From contig NZ_AP022672.1 in NCBI RefSeq assembly GCF_013374095.1, positions 310,001 to 374,000 of the forward strand: 64,000 bases of DNA, in the 5' to 3' direction. The notes under the pieces are model-generated. The model had not been told where the DNA came from. It did no database searches and worked only from the letters and a program-made list of their open reading frames with translations. This DNA comes from Sphingomonas sp. HMP6. Its GTDB lineage: Bacteria; Pseudomonadota; Alphaproteobacteria; Sphingomonadales; Sphingomonadaceae. How positions within the stretch are numbered: the first letter of the stretch is position 1; each line of letters begins with the position of its first letter. A program made the translations under genes and the position numbers. This document shows positions 63,127 to 64,000 of this stretch, piece by piece.

Positions 63127-64000
63127 TCAGGCGACGGGCGCGCCGTACAAATCGTGCTCGTCGGCGTCCTCGATCTCGACGGCCACGATGTCGCCTTGCT
63201 TGAGGTGCCCGGCATCGCGCAGGAAGACTTCCCCGTCGATCTCTGGCGCATCGGCCTTGGAGCGGCCGGTCGCGCCGCCCTCTTCATCGACTGCGTCGAT
63301 GATCACGTCGAGCGTGCGGCCGATCTTGGCCTGGAGCTTCTCCGCCGAAATGCGTGCGGTCAGTTCCATCAACCGGGCGTAGCGCTCTTCCTTGATGTCC
63401 TCGGGTACGTGATTGGGCAAGTCGTTGGCGGCGGCACCCTCGACCGGTTCGAAGCGGAACGCCCCGACGCGGTCGAGCTGCGCTTCCTCGAGCCAGTCCA
63501 TTAAATAGGCGAAATCGTCCTCGGTCTCGCCGGGGAAGCCGACGACGAAGGTCGATCGGATCGCGATGTCGGGCGCGATCGTCCGCCAGTTCTTGATGCG
63601 CTCAAGCACCTTGGTTTCGTTCGCCGGGCGCTTCATGAGCTTGAGCACGTTGCGGCTGGCGTGCTGGAACGGGATGTCGAGATAGGGGAGCACCAGCCCC
63701 TCGGCCATCAGCGGAATGACGTGATCGACGTGCGGGTAGGGGTACACGTAATGCAGTCGCACCCACGCGCCGAGCTTGCCCAGTTCGCGCGACAGATCGG
63801 TCATGTGCGCGCGGACCTCTTCGCCGTGCCACATCCGCGGCTGGTGACGGATGTCGACGCCGTACGCGGACGTGTCCTGGCTGATCACCAGCAATTCCTT
63901 GGTGCCGGCTTCGATCAGCTTTTCGGCTTCGCGCAGGATCGCATCTGGGCGGCGGCTGACGAGATCGCCGCGAAGGCTCGGGATGATGCAGAAGGAGCAG
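63127..64000 (-). CDS. rimO: Ribosomal protein S12 methylthiotransferase, 5' part outside window
   Basis: The minus-strand frame is open to the window edge, where it shows [16 protein letters not shown], part of the radical-SAM CxxxCxxC cluster motif. Following motifs are [50 protein letters not shown] and, near the end, the TRAM RNA-binding domain. RimO thiomethylates an aspartate of ribosomal protein S12 using two iron-sulfur clusters. The N-terminal UPF0004 domain is not visible. Confidence 0.92.
   Translation of the reverse strand, partial: CSFCIIPSLRGDLVSRRPDAILREAEKLIEAGTKELLVISQDTSAYGVDIRHQPRMWHGEEVRAHMTDLSRELGKLGAWVRLHYVYPYPHVDHVIPLMAEGLVLPYLDIPFQHASRNVLKLMKRPANETKVLERIKNWRTIAPDIAIRSTFVVGFPGETEDDFAYLMDWLEEAQLDRVGAFRFEPVEGAAANDLPNHVPEDIKEERYARLMELTARISAEKLQAKIGRTLDVIIDAVDEEGGATGRSKADAPEIDGEVFLRDAGHLKQGDIVAVEIEDADEHDLYGAPVA

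Noticed and set aside
1..64000. tRNA, rRNA, CRISPR, integrase or insertion-sequence features
   Set aside because: I looked for cloverleaf ends, regular direct-repeat arrays and transposase or recombinase motifs and saw none that could be supported.

Overview
The window reads as a chromosomal segment from a high-GC alphaproteobacterium of the Sphingomonadaceae, most like Sphingomonas. The grounds are the gene order gltA-gltX / comEC / lexA-moeA / moaC-trpC-trpD-trpG / trpE-ppiD / tpiA, the yfgM-bamB-der trio, a DUF2336 protein, a TonB-dependent receptor and an alphaproteobacterial GAAC-N7-GAAC LexA box. I saw no rRNA, tRNA, integrase, transposase or CRISPR array.

Region 1 (1-7382) is a decaying plant-polysaccharide locus of lower GC. 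It holds the tail of a pectate lyase, an intact GH43 enzyme, the end of a LamG-type protein fused to the front half of a 2-keto-4-pentenoate-type hydratase, an intact LacI-family regulator, a shrunken uronate isomerase (uxaC) remnant and an intact GH95 alpha-L-fucosidase. A nearly identical operator-like motif lies upstream of both the hydratase and the uxaC remnant. The regulator and its sites therefore appear to have outlived the uronate pathway.

Region 2 (7383-26866) is a metal and metalloid resistance island. A two-component system diverges from a first RND efflux operon (adaptor, CzcA/CusA-type pump, DUF3240, TolC). A second RND operon on the opposite strand (adaptor, pump, NodT-type outer-membrane factor, response regulator, kinase) converges on it. 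A frameshifted c-type cytochrome remnant sits at the junction. A four-repeat COG4705-type membrane protein follows, then an arsR-arsC-arsB-arsH operon whose start codon lies inside a palindromic operator.

Region 3 (27150-40292) starts with small membrane genes and an XRE regulator, then panB, yfgM-bamB-der, and an unusual signalling cluster. The cluster holds a small Hpt protein with its histidine, a 775-residue membrane-anchored coiled-coil protein, an Hpt-like protein whose phospho-acceptor histidine is Phe, a nucleotidyltransferase-like membrane fusion, a DUF2336 protein, and a PAS histidine-kinase homologue whose H-box histidine is Gln. It is the best candidate here for a poorly described system.

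Region 4 (40614-64000) is mostly housekeeping: citrate synthase, glutamyl-tRNA synthetase, ComEC, LexA, molybdopterin and tryptophan biosynthesis, a periplasmic PPIase, triose-phosphate isomerase, leucyl aminopeptidase, a beta-lactamase-fold hydrolase and rimO. It is interrupted by a TonB-dependent receptor inserted between moeA and moaC and by several palindromic intergenic repeats. One of these repeats has become the C-terminal tail of TrpG and the ribosome-binding site of trpD.
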